From: Liopterus haemorrhoidalis
Lineage: Eukaryota > Arthropoda > Insecta > Coleoptera > Dytiscidae
Direction of reading: 5' to 3'
DNA length: 64,000 bases
Assembly: GCA_963971575.1 (NCBI GenBank)
Contig: OZ020622.1
Location: 20,028,879 to 20,092,878 of the forward strand
Part shown: one piece after another, positions 32,610 to 43,725 of the stretch
Layout: each line of letters starts with the position of its first letter
Position numbering within the stretch: the first letter of the stretch is position 1
Notes under the pieces: model-generated
Seen by the model: the letters and a program-made list of their open reading frames with translations, nothing else
What the model was told of the DNA's origin: nothing
The model's database searches: none
Program-made: the position numbers and the translations under genes

Positions 32610-33025
32610 AATACCTTGTATAAAAAAATACAAAACATGGAAAGCATTGGTCTATATTAACTCCATAAAAACACTTTAAACAAATTAAATCTCTAAGTTA
32701 AAAATTAATAATACGAAGGAAATAAAAGCGTGATTGGGTTTCTCGGAAGGTCGCAAATTAATTTTAACTAAACTGCTAGCATACACCTACATCAGAACTC
32801 TCAGGAAACTGTATAATATTTGCAGTAATGAAAACCCGACATTCGCTATCCGCCCCGACACTTATTAGATATTCAGTGCAGACATACACCGACACACAAA
32901 TACACAGGTTAGGTATATATTCAAACTAAGACGGTTTAATTCAGTTTTTAACTCGGCAACAATATGTACACGTTTCTAACTATGTTCATTAACTAAACTT
33001 AGTTATTGCACTCATAGAATAATGC
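32610..33025. other. No feature recognised
   Basis: AT-rich spacer between two LINE fragments of the same type. No homology or termini seen. Confidence 0.4.
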
Positions 33026-33029
33026 CCAA

Positions 33030-34545
33030 TTAGTTATGCATTACCTGACAAAATTTTTTAAGCAATCATATAAACCCATCTCCGATTTGGTAGAATATAT
33101 AAAATTTCTAGGAGTCACCTTAGATAGACAACTGATATATAATAGACACATACAACTTCTCAAAAAAGATTGCCTTGGAAGGTTGAATATTTTAAAAACA
33201 TTAGGCTACCACAAATGGGGAGCACACAGAGACACGCTACTTAAAATATACACAACAGTCATCGAATCAAAACTAAACTATGGATCTATCGTTTATGGGA
33301 AATCAAAGAAGACACCTAAAACAACTGGACAGGATACAAAACACAGCAATAAGAATAGCTACAGGTGCAATGAGAACTAGTCCCATAAAGAGCTTATTAT
33401 GCGAAGCCGGCATTCAACCACTCTCCTACCACAGAAAAAAACTATTAATATCCTGCGTCACCAATATAGCAAGAAATCCTACAAATCCTGCATATGATTA
33501 CTTATTCCGTAGAAACAAACTCCTGAACAAAACCTCGCTGCAAAAACACACTACCAGTATTTTCCAAGAACTCCACTCTCATCCACTCCCTTCCTTCAGT
33601 AGAATGCAACATGGTAATATACCTGCCTGGAGTCTCTACCAGCCACAAAACAACATAGAGCTGACAACATACGACAGATCCACAACACCCGAACAACTAT
33701 ACAGAGCCCATTTCAGAGATATTGTAAAACAACATACTGCATCTCGAAATATGTACACCGACGGATCAAAGATTTCAGGTGAAACAGGAGCAGCCACAGT
33801 AAACATAATTGAAGACAACATAATGAGGCACCAACTACCAGAGACATCATCCATCTTCAGGGCAGAAGCTTACAGCATATTAAAAGCAGCTGAACATATA
33901 AAAACCTAGGGACAGGCAAACTCAACCTACTGCATTTGCACAGATTCCTTAAGTGTGATCCAAAGCCTTAACCACATGTACCATAAAAACGAACGAGTCA
34001 TCAAAATTAAAGAACACCCACATACGGCCAACGTTGAGAAAAACATAACAACCAAAATTATATGGATACCGACACATGTTGGAATCGTAGGTAATGAAAT
34101 AGCCGATAGAACACCGAAAGAAGCTACAAATACGACTGCCATTCAGATGACCACTAAAACTGAAGATTTTAAAAATTACCTCCAGACCAAAATCGAAGAT
34201 ACATAGCACAACGAATGGACTATAACCACAAACAACAAATTAAGACAAATAAAGAACAACACAAGACTTGGGAGACCCCGAACAAAAGACAAGACCAGAT
34301 TGTCATCACACGTTTAAGAATTGGACACTGCCGACTGACACACGGACATATTTTTGAAAAAGAAGAAAATCCAACTTGCGAAAACTGCAACACGCCCATA
34401 ACTGTTCAACACATCATCGAGGAATGCACTAAGAGAATGCACACACCCGACTTAAAAGTGGCCCTAGGGAAAACCATAACAGAACTAGAAAAGACACTGG
34501 AATATCTGAAGAACATTAAACTATACAATAAAATCTAACAATACT
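33030..34545 (+). pseudogene. I-like LINE, thumb to C-terminus
   Basis: A longer truncated copy of an I-like element. EYIKFLGVTLDRQLIYNRHI (end of reverse transcriptase) is followed, after one frame change near 33330, by LKQLDRIQNTAIRIATGA and then RNase H (MYTDGSKISG, FRAEAYSIL, CTDSLSV, GNEIADRT). A stop at about 33909 and a frame change near 34206 break it. The post-RNase-H block RLRIGHCRLTHGHIFEKE and the knuckle CENCNTPITVQHIIEEC follow, ending at KLYNKI (34538). The palm domain with the catalytic DD is missing, so it is dead on arrival as well as mutated. Confidence 0.9.
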
Positions 34546-34689
34546 AAAATTTATTTACACTGTATTATATCAATGTATAAATATTAATGAATACCAAAAG
34601 TAACCAATGTACACACAAATTATATGTAATGCTAATGGGATAAGTAGTCGAAGCATATTACTGTAAAAAAAAAACATCTCAGAGAGAAA

Positions 34690-34990
34690 ACTGAAAACAT
34701 TATAGAGTCACAGTGTGGATTCAGAAGAGGACGAAGTGCTTAAGATCTGATGTTTGCACTTAAAAAGATAAGTGAAAAGATGAACAAAAAAAAATCCATT
34801 ACAAATTTGCTTCATAGATCTAAAAAAACTTCAGCAAGACCACACTTGTGACGTTTGCCACAAGTTGTATTACGAAGAATAAATGTGGATAATGGGTTAA
34901 TTCAAGCTGTCGAAAGTCTTTATAGAAGATGTTCTAACGAAGTTCAAGTAGCCCAAATGACATCACAAGAATTTCCAACAACAAGATGTC
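34690..34990 (+). pseudogene. LINE reverse transcriptase fragment
   Basis: ENIIESQCGFRRGRSA, then (with frame changes) FIDLKK.FSKTT and VLRRINVDNGLIQAVESLYR are consecutive motifs of a reverse transcriptase palm of the RTE/L1-like sort. No catalytic YADD part remains. It is cut at about 34992 by the left end of repeat family C. Confidence 0.65.
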
Positions 34991-34992
34991 TG

Positions 34993-35130
34993 AAGGCACC
35001 TACAGACGGCGTGACAAGTCACGGCCAATTTTTACATTTGTCTAGTTTCGCGGATCGTGTGTATGGACAATAAGTCACAGCCAGCGTAGGCTGGGCTTGA
35101 CGTTGGCCGGCGTTCTTATCACAAGTCAAA
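34993..35130 (+). repeat. Repeat family C, copy 3 (left part)
   Basis: AAGGCACCTACAGACGGCGT and the following AGTCACGGCCAATTTTTACA to TTCTTATCACAAGTCAAA match copies at 45763 and 48188 (inverted). It stops where the next LINE begins. Confidence 0.75.
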
Positions 35131-36311
35131 AACAAGAGCACTATTACTGCTATCAGTAGCTTCTATGAAAACTCACTCCTCGAGCTAAAACGAAATTCTC
35201 TGGCTAGTTTCTGTGACCTTAGTCATGCTTTTGACTGTGTTAGTCACAGTATATGTACTTCTAAAGAAACTTGAACTTTATGACCTGCGTGGCATTGTTT
35301 TAGACTGGTTCAGATCCTATCTACTTGGTCGCTCTCAATTTGTGCTTATAAAAAATAGTGGAAATGATTCCATTTTTGAAGCTACATCCTCAATCACTTA
35401 GTATTGGTGTACCGCAGGGTTCTTTACTGGGTCCGGTGCTTTTCATTATTTTTATTAATAATCTTGTCAGAATCATCAATAATGCTGTGACTATAATGTA
35501 CGCCGATGATACCTCGATAATTACTAGTGGCCATAACTTAGAACAAGTCTTAGAAGATGCACAAAATATACTCACTGCATTGTTTGAATAGTTCTGCGCT
35601 AACAAACTGTTTCTTAATTTCAATAAAACTGTTTTCATGTTTTTTTATGCTGGTAGAATTTTCCATGCGGATTTAAATCATTTGGCTTTGGACAGTCCCA
35701 CAATCAATAGTGTTAATATTACCAAGTTTTTAGGACTAAATATCCAGTCCACACTAAATGGGATACTTACTACCAATTTCTCTGTGACAAATTCAGTGTT
35801 ATCTGCTATCAAGTACGATGTCTGAAACCTATTATGAGTATTAATGTCCTAAAAAACTTTTATTACGATGAAGTGCAATCTAGACTCTCCTATGGCTTAA
35901 TTTTCTGAGGTTACTCTCCACCAAGTAAACAGGTTTTTCTAATTCAAAAGCGCATCATTAGAGTTTTGTTTGGTGCTATGTTTAGGGAATCATGTCAACT
36001 TATATTTAGGAAGCATGAAATTTTGCCCCTCCCATGTTTAAAATCCTCCCATGCGTAAAAACTTTAATTACTATAAGGAACGTGGTAAAGTGCACCAATT
36101 TAACACTAAGCACAAAGACAATTTAGTAATGCCCCCTCACAGATTAGCAATTACAAATAACAGCCCTCTGTGTATGGCTGTAAGAATCTATAATAAAATA
36201 CCACAAGCTATAAAAAATAACTCTTTCTTTAAAATATTTAAGACTCAAATGAATCTATATCTCTCAAATAATTGTTTTTATAGCATATCTCAATTTCTTG
36301 GAGATAATTAA
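35131..36311 (+). pseudogene. Jockey/CR1-like LINE, reverse transcriptase and C-terminus
   Basis: Reads SFCDLSHAFDCVSHS (first catalytic D), LKKLELYDLRGIVLDWFRSY, IGVPQGSLLGPVLFIIFIN, IMYADDTSII (catalytic YADD), then FLNFNKTVF, ITKFLGLNIQS and IQKRIIRVLFGA, and ends with HQFNTKHKDNLVMPPH to FLGDN at 36311. At least four frame changes or stops (about 35270, 35400, 35590, 35830) interrupt it. No endonuclease. Overall organisation matches the LINE in mariner E (22445-25084), including the HxxNTRHK-type C-terminal motif. Confidence 0.87.
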
Positions 36312-36314
36312 TTG

Positions 36315-36930
36315 TACCGTACTAACCTGTATTTATACCTAGTTATTAGCTAATTTTATGAATTAGCAAAACGAAGTAGAGACTATCTAGACAACATTGA
36401 GTCTAATATTGACAAATTGTTAGAAAGTACTTTATAACTGCTTCTTTTATACGAACGAGGTATCTATAACAGTAAAACCAAAGAAAAACATGAGCGGGAG
36501 TTTTGTGTTTTTATACAGCCTGGCGGGCGTAAAGTATTAGTTTTGGATATGCCATCTAAGAGGTAAACAATCAGTTTCGATCCAATCGTGTGTAAAAATT
36601 GTTAAAGGTTACGTGCTGGTTATATTATTGTTTTCTGTTTTGTTCAAGGAAAAGAAAAACAAAATTTAATAAAAGAAAACTTGTGTTTTTTTCCTGCAAT
36701 TGTATACATACTTATATTGAGATTTCGAGCAAAACTGTACGAGTGAACGTACTTTAAAATCTTATATAAAATTCTGAGAATCTACCTTTCAGCAAAATAC
36801 TAGAACAATGTTATTTTTTAACTCTGGAGAGTTTTCTTTTGTAAATTATTTATTTTTATTTCTCGTATGTGGGTACTGCATATGTATGTTCGAGTATATA
36901 TGTATGTTAGCCCCAAAGGGCTATCTGCTA
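36315..36930. other. No feature recognised
   Basis: AT-rich. Probably includes the 3' UTR of the preceding LINE. No termini or coding. Confidence 0.4.
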
Positions 36931-36937
36931 CGAACAC

Positions 36938-37025
36938 GGTCAATTGGGGAACGACAAATGGGCGATGGACAAATGAACGATGTACCTACAGTTGGGCGAC
37001 GGTTAATTGGGTGATTGACATCTGG
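36938..37025. repeat. Short degenerate minisatellite
   Basis: About five or six units of roughly 15 bp built on ACGGTTAATTGGGCG-like sequence. Units are imperfect. Confidence 0.5.
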
Positions 37026-37171
37026 GCAACTAAAGTTATTTACGCTCTAGTAAATCAGATATGAATGCAACAAAAATGACAAGTTTTGGGGCCCAAGAAT
37101 TTATAGAACAAAAATTTTTTGACAGATAATCATTATTTTAAAAACTTAGAACTCAATTTTTACTTGCCCGA

Positions 37172-37660
37172 CCTTAATATATAAGGGGCAAGTATTGTAA
37201 TCGCGAAAATTTTCGATGTCGAGATTTTGACTGATGACCACGTTTCATGGTCCAGGGAATCCAAAAAACCTATTTTCGAAGTTCAGTCCGTATGTGTGTG
37301 TCTGTTTGTGTGTCTGTGTGTCTGTGTGTCTGTGTGTATACACGATAACTCAAAAACGGTTTAACTTAAAGAGTTCGTTCTGGTACTAAAAAATTCTCCT
37401 ATTAATTGGGAAGAACTCTATTGTTTTTTATTAAAATCCGAAACCGGAAACGGAAAGTATTAAACATTAAAATTTAAAAAAATTCGTAACACTAGTTACG
37501 AATTTTTTTTTTTTTTTTTCTAAAACCAAGCCTTGGACAAAAAATTGTATAGGACATAATTTGATGTATTTTTGAAGATTTACATACATCTTTTTTTAAA
37601 TTAAAAAAAAAAATTATTTATTTTTTTTATGGGAGGGCAAGTCTAGCGGAGGTCTTCCTT
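37172..37660. repeat. Unclassified repeat with GTGT tract and hairpin
   Basis: Starts near TTGCCCGACC...GGGGCAAGTATTG and ends near GGGAGGGCAAGTCTAGCGG, so GGCAAGT recurs at both sides. Inside are a TGTGTGTC microsatellite (37280-37337), ACTCAAAAACGGTTTAAC, and a hairpin AAAAAATTCGTAACACTAGT / inverse at about 37476-37510. The AAAACGGTTTAACTTAAAG part resembles family E. No coding. Confidence 0.5.
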
Positions 37661-37974
37661 CGCCACTGGTTTTGTAATATCAATCAGAGCCGGTCTTAGC
37701 AAGTATGGCGCACCGGGCGAGATTTTTTTACCACCCTCATAAAAAAAATTAATTACTCTCTATAACAGCGTTTCCCAAACCGTAAGCCGCGGCGCCCTGG
37801 GCCGCCTTGGCTGGGCTACAGGGACGCCGCGAAGACCCAGGACCTTTGTTTTTTTTTTGTCATCCCTTTGTAATTTAGAAGTGAGTACCTTTTTTTAGGT
37901 CATCACTAGTATTTTCATATTTTCACCTGTCTAATAAAATAAAATGAAAAATTGAAAAATGATATAAACTAATG

Positions 37975-38699
37975 CAGTGGTTCTCAAACTTATTTGGCCT
38001 ACCTCCTTTTCAGAAAAAAATGTATCTATATTTCTATCTACGTTCTAAAATATAGTAAACAAAGATGTTGTAAATAAAACACCGTGAAGCTTGAAATTAA
38101 AAATTATTTATTAAAATCATATTCTCATCTAATGAGAAGGATGAACCTGGTGCGCTGCTATCAGTGTATCAATCCTCGGCTCTATTTTTGTCAGCAGTAT
38201 TCTTAAACCACCGCGTTTAGCTATTTGCCGTCGGTTTTTTTTTTTTTTTTTTTATTAATAGATTTGTGACCGCACTGAACCCACGTTCCACTAAATATGA
38301 CGAAGAAAATGCAATTAACAACTTTTGTATTATAGCTCATAACCCAGGATAAGCTGTAGGAATCTGCTTTAGCAGTCAGAACTGTTGGTAGCCGTCTTTG
38401 AATTTAAATTTCAATTCGTAATTTGTTGTTACTTCCATCAGTTCTTCCGTCCTGAATCCTGTTCTTCCATCAGTGTTTGTACTTGAAAAAGGATCCAAAC
38501 CCCAAACGGGTATGTTTATTTTAAAAATATCTTCAAATCGTTGGTTGAAGTCAGAATGGAGAGCATCCAAGTGCTGACAATAGGTAAGCAAGTCTTCATC
38601 ATTTTTAATGCCCCCTAAATGCACCCGAGGCTACTATCGCCCCCTTGGATCGTTCCAGCGCCCTCCAGGGGGCGGTATCGCCTACTTTGAGAAACACTG
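37975..38699 (-). mobile_element. Innermost nested hAT element
   Basis: CAGTGGTTCTCAAACTTATT at 37975 and its inverse CTACTTTGAGAAACACTG ending at 38699. The flanking octamers AACTAATG and TACTAATG differ at one base. It is 725 bp and carries a minus-strand transposase C-terminal relic. Confidence 0.9.
38130..38624 (-). pseudogene. hAT transposase C-terminal relic
   Basis: Minus strand. The first frame covers the helical region (YCQHLDALHSDFNQRFEDIF, then INIPVWGLDPFSSTNTDG and ELKFKFKDGYQQF). After a frame change near 38376 the hATC dimerisation domain follows (YLVERGFSAVTNLL). It is interrupted by an expanded A/T homopolymer at 38233-38254, then LRILLTKIEPRIDTLIAAHQ near the end at about 38130. 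The zinc finger and most of the catalytic domain are deleted. The ZBED-type hAT family is the likeliest source. Confidence 0.8.
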
Positions 38700-39242
38700 T
38701 ACTAATGTATTTAATTGAGGCGCCGCGGAAAATTTTTAAGACATTAAGGGCGTCGGGAACTGCAAAAGTTTGGGAACCACTGCTATATAATACAAGTAAT
38801 GACCTAAAGATAGGGTGACCAGATTTCAGTGAAGGGAAACCGAGACACAGGGGAAAAAAAAGAAGGTCTTCACCTCCCAGATCCAAGTGAAGAGCAAAAA
38901 AAAAAGGTCCTCACCTCCCAGATCCAAGTGAAGAGCAAAACAAAGTCCTTTCTTTTAAAATACAAGTGATGACCTGACCGTCCGCCGCCCTTCCTGGCCT
39001 GGCGCCCTGGGCGGTCGCCCGACCTCGCCCCCCCTTAAAGCCGCTTCTGATATCAATTCAAATTATTAAAACACTCTTAAACATGCAACTCAAATAATAT
39101 ATAAAATATACAGGTGGCCCAAAACTTGTTAAGCATGGGGATCTCGAGAACGGTAAGAGTTACGAGGTCGGTTAAATCTGACTAAAGTTGCCGCATTAAG
39201 GGACCATTTTAACGATATCTTTGTTCTCCTAAAAAAAAAATA

Positions 39243-40370
39243 GGTCGTCAAGGATGAAATTTGTAGAAAAAAAGGTAAAGTTGGTTAATAACTTACAAAT
39301 ATAAGAAATTATTTTATTCATCAAAGTATGCACCCATATTGTCTATACAATTTTTCCATTTAAGCGGCAAATTGTTCAGGCCGGTGGTATAAAACCCTGG
39401 CGGACGAAAGTCAGTGAATTCCTGGAAGGCCAGTTTTACAGCATTGTCGGAATTAGACTGTTTTACTGTTAAAAAGTTGTCCAAATTGTGGAAATAGTGG
39501 TAGTCAGTGGGAGCAAGGTCTGGTAAGTATGGAGGATGATGAAGAGGTTCCAACTCCAATTCCGGTAGTTTTGCCACAGTCATTTGTGCAGTGTGTGGTC
39601 TAGCGTTATCATGCAATAAGATAGGAGTCGATCTGTTGACCAATCTAGGCTGTTTTTCTTTAAGTTTTTGCATCATTTCGTCCAGCTGGTTGCAGTAAAT
39701 TTCTGCTGTGATCGATGAGCCACTTTTTTTGTTTATTTTTGTTTGGTTTTTAAGTTGCCTGTACGAAATTTGGCGAACCAATTTGATATTGTCTGCTGCG
39801 TAGTAACACTAGAGCCAAATACACTATTAATGTTTCGCGCAGTCTGCGATGCCGTAGTTCCACGTAAGAACTCATACTTCATAATAGAGCGAATTTCCGA
39901 CCGTTCCATTTTCAACAAAATTAATTTTTAAAAAAAGTTTTTGATATTTTCAGCTGTTGCAGTATATTTCTGCTGTGATCGATGAGCCACTTTTTTTGTT
40001 TATTTTTGTTTGGTTTTTAAGTTACCTGTACGAAATTTGGCGAACCAATTTCATATTGTCTGCTGCGTAGTAACACTAGAGCCAAATACACTATTAATGT
40101 TTCGCGCAGTCTGCGATGCCGTAGTTCCACGTAAGAACTCATACTTCATAATAGAGCGAATTTCCGACCGTTCCATTTTCACCAAAATTAATTTTTAAAA
40201 AAAGTTTTTGATATTTTTTAGAGCATACAATGATTTCTTTAAACAGGTGAGATGTGTAACTTTCCAACAAAAAAAAAAAAAAAAAAATCGGTAAAATATT
40301 AAGCCAATGTTAAATAATAAGCTGTTAAAGTTGGCAATATTATTAACTACAAATTTCATCCTTGACGACC
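39243..40370 (-). mobile_element. Internally deleted mariner (family B, copy 2) with tandem duplication
   Basis: GGTCGTCAAGGATGAAAT at 39243 and its inverse ending at 40370, flanked by TA on both sides. It carries the same central deletion as copy 1 at 1752. In addition, a 267-bp segment is duplicated in tandem (about 39684-39951 and 39952-40218), so the N-terminal DNA-binding part occurs twice. Confidence 0.93.
39314..39918 (-). pseudogene. Mariner B2 transposase remnant
   Basis: Minus strand. MERSEIRSIMKYEFLRGTTA and NSVFGSSVTTQQTISNWFAK give the N-terminal DNA-binding domain. A frameshift and deletion near 39760 lead to GSSITAEIYCNQLDEM, LLHDNARPHTAQ (second catalytic D), PDLAPTDYHYF (third D, spacing 34) and a normal C-terminus NCIDNMGAYFDE. 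The first catalytic D is in the deletion. This C-terminal half is better preserved than in copy 1. The duplicated upstream segment repeats the N-terminal codons once more (about 40010-40198). Confidence 0.88.
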
Positions 40371-40699
40371 TAATACATAGGTAATTAGATATGAAAGAAA
40401 ATGTAAATTTTGCTGTTTATAATTTTTGCTCATAACTTCCAAAATTTTTGGTGTGCACTTTCTTTGGGCAGTTTTTCATGGTGACTTACAGAGGTTCTCA
40501 ATTTTTGTTTATCGCGTATCGTTTTCAAGTTTTAGGGTCAATTTTTATTTTTCATTTGGAGCTTATAGTAGGTTATGATAATTTTGAACAGAGCTTTTTT
40601 CTTGCTATTCAACCATATAAAAATGTCGTATTTTATTTTATTTTCGTAAATAATATGAATAATTAAGAAAACGTTTACTGTCTATCAAAATAATTGTTG

Positions 40700-40750
40700 T
40701 GTCACACATGGCTCTGCGTTACTTCGGGTTCGGATCCCGTTCAGGAATGG
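40700..40750 (+). other. Weak tRNA-like motif in the foldback loop
   Basis: ATGGCTCTGCGTTAC and, shortly after, GGGTTCGGATCCC recall box A and B, but box B has a mismatch and the spacing is short. Confidence 0.25.
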
Positions 40751-41230
40751 AATTTTCAAAAATAATAATTGTCCTGGCTAATAGCCGAAGCAGCGAAGGC
40801 CATTAAAAATATTGATGAAAATAAAATAGGACTTTTTTATATAGTTGAATACCAAAAAAAAAAACTATTCAAAATTATCATAACCTACTATAAGCTTCAT
40901 AGGAAAAATTAAAATTGATCCCGATAACTTAAAAATGGTAAGGGATAAAAGAAATTTGAGAACCTCTGTAAATTAACCATGAAAAGTGACTCAATAATGT
41001 GCACACCAAAATCACTTAAGATTTTAGTTTTGGTAGTTATGAGCAAAAATTAAAAATCGGAAAATTTATATTTTCGTTCATATCTAGTAACCCATGCATT
41101 TTGTTAGGAAAACAAGGACATAGTTAAAATGGTCCCTTATGTGGCAAATTTGGTCTAGTTTAACCGACCTCGTATCTCTTACTGTTCTTGAGGTCCCCAT
41201 GCTAAACAAGTTATTTGGGACACCATGTAT

Positions 41231-41585
41231 ACAGAAAAATATAAATATAATATAAATATAAAAAAACATATAAAAAAAGTGGGAACACGATTTTTCTCGA
41301 AAACACGATGTGTGAGCAAGTTGGGAAAAAGTTTTGATGAGCAAAGTTTACCCAAAGAATCGAATGGTAGTACTCAAATTTAAAATACAGGATATACAAA
41401 ATACAGGACAAATTTGATTTTGAATTGGAAATTGGGAACGTATGTCGTGTTGGATATATTTGGATAGAGCTTTTGAAAAGAAACAACTTTTACTTCAACA
41501 TTTTTTTAATATCTTTTACGATTTACGAAAAACTGTATTCTTTATAACGACGTGAAGGGAAAGTATTTTTATTTACGTTTGTTCA
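41231..41585. other. No feature recognised
   Basis: AT-rich spacer between the inverted-repeat element and the LINE relic. Confidence 0.4.
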
Positions 41586-41589
41586 AAGT

Positions 41590-42420
41590 GCCTTCCATTT
41601 CGCCGTTTCTTGCTTCCATTTCGCAAGGCGGCCAACAACGTACCATTTATTGTACACTAGCCATCTTGGAGACCTCTTGCCCCCATCGCCTTACATCCTG
41701 AACCCAGCTCCTTGCTGGTTGCCCTGGTCGTCTGGGCGCAGAAATCCACTTTCAGATCATCTTGGGCCATCGGCCATCTTCCATACGCTGGAGGTGACCA
41801 TACCAGAATAGTCGTTGGCTCTGTATCTATGAGAGTGTTTTCAACATTCATAGTTGATTGTACGTATCATTAGGATCGTGCTTTTTTGTTCGTTAGTTTT
41901 GAGATACCGCAACTTCTCTTCCAAAAGTCAATTCTACGGCGCTCAGTAGATATTTATTTCTTTGTGTGAGCTGCCATATTTCTGAACCATAGGTACAATA
42001 GACTTGTAGATAACCGTTTTTGTCTTTTTGGTTATATTGTCGTTCCACAATACCAGGTTTAACTGCCTGATGACACGCTTTTCTTGTCCTAGTTTATTAT
42101 TTGTCATCCTCACTCTTCCCTCTGCTTGATAGGGTGACGCTTAGATATGTAAATGACTGGCAGTTTCCGATGATATCATCATCTAATTTTAAGTCTTTTT
42201 CCTGTTCACCGACAGCAAGATACTCAGTCTTCCGCGAGTTTATTTCTTAACCCCATTTCTTATATTTCTGTCTTATCTTCCTCAACACATAACTGGAATT
42301 ACCTTCGTCTTCGGATATGAGGAACTGATCGTCTGCGAGTAATGGGGTATAAAGTGGATTATCTCCAATATCTACACCCATATTACTACATTTGCGCATT
42401 TGCTCAATATATATTTTGAG
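41590..42420 (-). pseudogene. RTE/L1-like LINE relic, palm to C-terminus
   Basis: Minus strand, many frame changes. PLLADDQFLISEDEGNSSYV starts at the catalytic ADD box, followed by YVLRKIRQKYKKWG, NSRKTEYLAVG, YLSVTLSSRGKSEDD, GSEIWQLTQRNK and VELTFGREVA, then ENTLIDTEPTTILVW and the C-terminal KAMGARGLQDG. The order matches the RT thumb and C-terminal domain of RTE/L1-like ORF2. Upstream parts are missing at about 42420. No tail or target duplication was recognised. Confidence 0.78.
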
Positions 42421-42493
42421 GGTGGGAGCTAGGACCTTAGCGGAACACTTTTTACGAGAATAATTAGTGGCGGAGCACTATCTCTGCTATATA

Positions 42494-42674
42494 GAGTGAT
42501 GTACGCAGAAAATATTTTGGAGAGGAGGGGGGGGGGTAATTTTTCACAACATCGAAATTTATACGTATTGAGAATGCGAGCAATCTTGAAATGGGGTAGT
42601 TATAATTTTAGTTCTTTTGGAATCTTCAGGGGGCGGGATTTATCCCCCTAATTCCCCCTATGCGTACACCACTG
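42494..42674. mobile_element. Small hAT MITE (181 bp)
   Basis: GAGTGATGTACGCA at 42494 and TGCGTACACCACTG ending at 42674 are inverted, and GCTATATA flanks both (42486-42493, 42675-42682). The interior contains GGAGGGGGGGGGG and CCCCCTAATTCCCCC. No coding. Confidence 0.85.
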
Positions 42675-42684
42675 GCTATATATA

Positions 42685-43725
42685 TTTATATATATTTTAG
42701 TGGATCTTGACGTGTTATATGTTCTGGAAATAAATTTCTCAGTTGATCGATAAAGGATAATTGTTTTATGCCGATCTTTAAAATTATGTGGTACGGATTA
42801 TAAACTGAGCAAAATGAAAGAATGCTTTGTTAGTGAAAAGCAAAAATATTAATAAAAAATCAGCTGTAGCCACTACAAGGCCGAACGCCATCACAAAATA
42901 GGTTCTTAAACAAAATACTCTCTAACACAAATTATTTACCATAACCGTGGAAAAATTACATATACGTATGACAAAATAAATTCTTAATAAGTATTATTAC
43001 TATAATAAAAATAAAGTAAAAATAACGTAATAATATATTTTTTTTAATCAGCTGTGGCCACTACAAGACTGACATCCAAAAATTTTCCATTTCTAGATGA
43101 CCGCCTTTTACCAAAAGTTGATTAACTGATGCCATTGGTGTGAGAAGCTTACAAATGTTGGACGTTCTGAGGCGGAGACTTTGGCAGCTTTTTTTTAACA
43201 ATCCGTAACTTTAGCTAGCGATCCATCGAAAAATAATCGCAGCAGAAACAAATAAATAACTATGCACCACTATGACTTACTATCTTCCTGTCTGAATTAT
43301 AAGAGATATAAAGAATATAGGTAATTCATATTCCCATTAGATGAAACGTCACAACATCCATTATCTATTATTTGGCAAATTTGAAGGAATTTATACTGTA
43401 TTATATGACGCTCTTGTAATATATCAGCCCTGTAATAGAACAGTCACTCAGCTGTATATTTGTATTTCATAATGGTTAAAACATTTTCCATGACCAGTTG
43501 AGCTATTGATATTCGAGTGTATTTTTTAACAATTATTAAGGGCAATAAAATATTATTGTACTGGCTTTTGTTGTCTTCAGTAGCGTATAATTTCTGAGTG
43601 AAACGGTTTATTTTGAAAAAAAAAAATAAATAAAACAAACACTATTTTCACATTTGATCACACAGTTTAACAAACCCTGGTATATAAGATTAAAATAAAT
43701 ATTGCTATTTGTTAGTTTTTATTCC
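42685..43725. other. Mostly unassigned; one short direct repeat
   Basis: AATCAGCTGT-GCCACTACAAG occurs twice about 190 bp apart (near 42858 and 43048). Otherwise AT-rich with no features. Confidence 0.4.

Larger units (their letters stand above)
37766..38782. mobile_element. Middle nested hAT element
   Basis: CAGCGTTTCCCAAACCG at 37766 and its inverse AAGTTTGGGAACCACTG ending at 38782. The flanking octamers CTCTATAA and CTATATAA differ at one base. GCGGCGCC-rich subterminal blocks are inverted at the ends. About 290 bp of its own, no transposase. It contains the innermost hAT. Confidence 0.88.
37685..39049. mobile_element. Outermost of three nested hAT elements
   Basis: CAGAGCCGGTCTTAGC at 37685 and its inverse AAAGCCGCTTCTG ending at 39049, both flanked by ATATCAAT (37677-37684, 39050-39057). 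Without the inner elements only about 350 bp remain, non-coding. Right part holds a roughly 45-bp direct duplication (GGTCCTCACCTCCCAGATCC, 38862-38945) and a solo AGGGTGACCAGATTTC motif that looks like yet another hAT start. Confidence 0.9.
39110..41230. mobile_element. Long inverted-repeat element, split by mariner B2
   Basis: The left arm (39110-39240 plus 40373-40660) and right arm (40825-41230) are inverted copies of about 400 bp. Shared blocks include AAGCATGGGGATCTCGAGAA / inverse at the ends, TAAGGGACCATTTTAAC, and TCATAACCTACTATAAGCTT-like sequence near the centre. The outer ends read TATACAGGTGGCCCAAA and TTTGGGACACCATGTATA. The 160-bp loop holds a GGGTTCGGATCCC motif. A third partial copy lies at 51053-51105 and 51752-51775. 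No coding. Superfamily unknown. Confidence 0.82.

Noticed and set aside
37172..37660. LTR of a retrotransposon
   Set aside because: No TG...CA ends, primer-binding site, polypurine tract or second copy was seen nearby.
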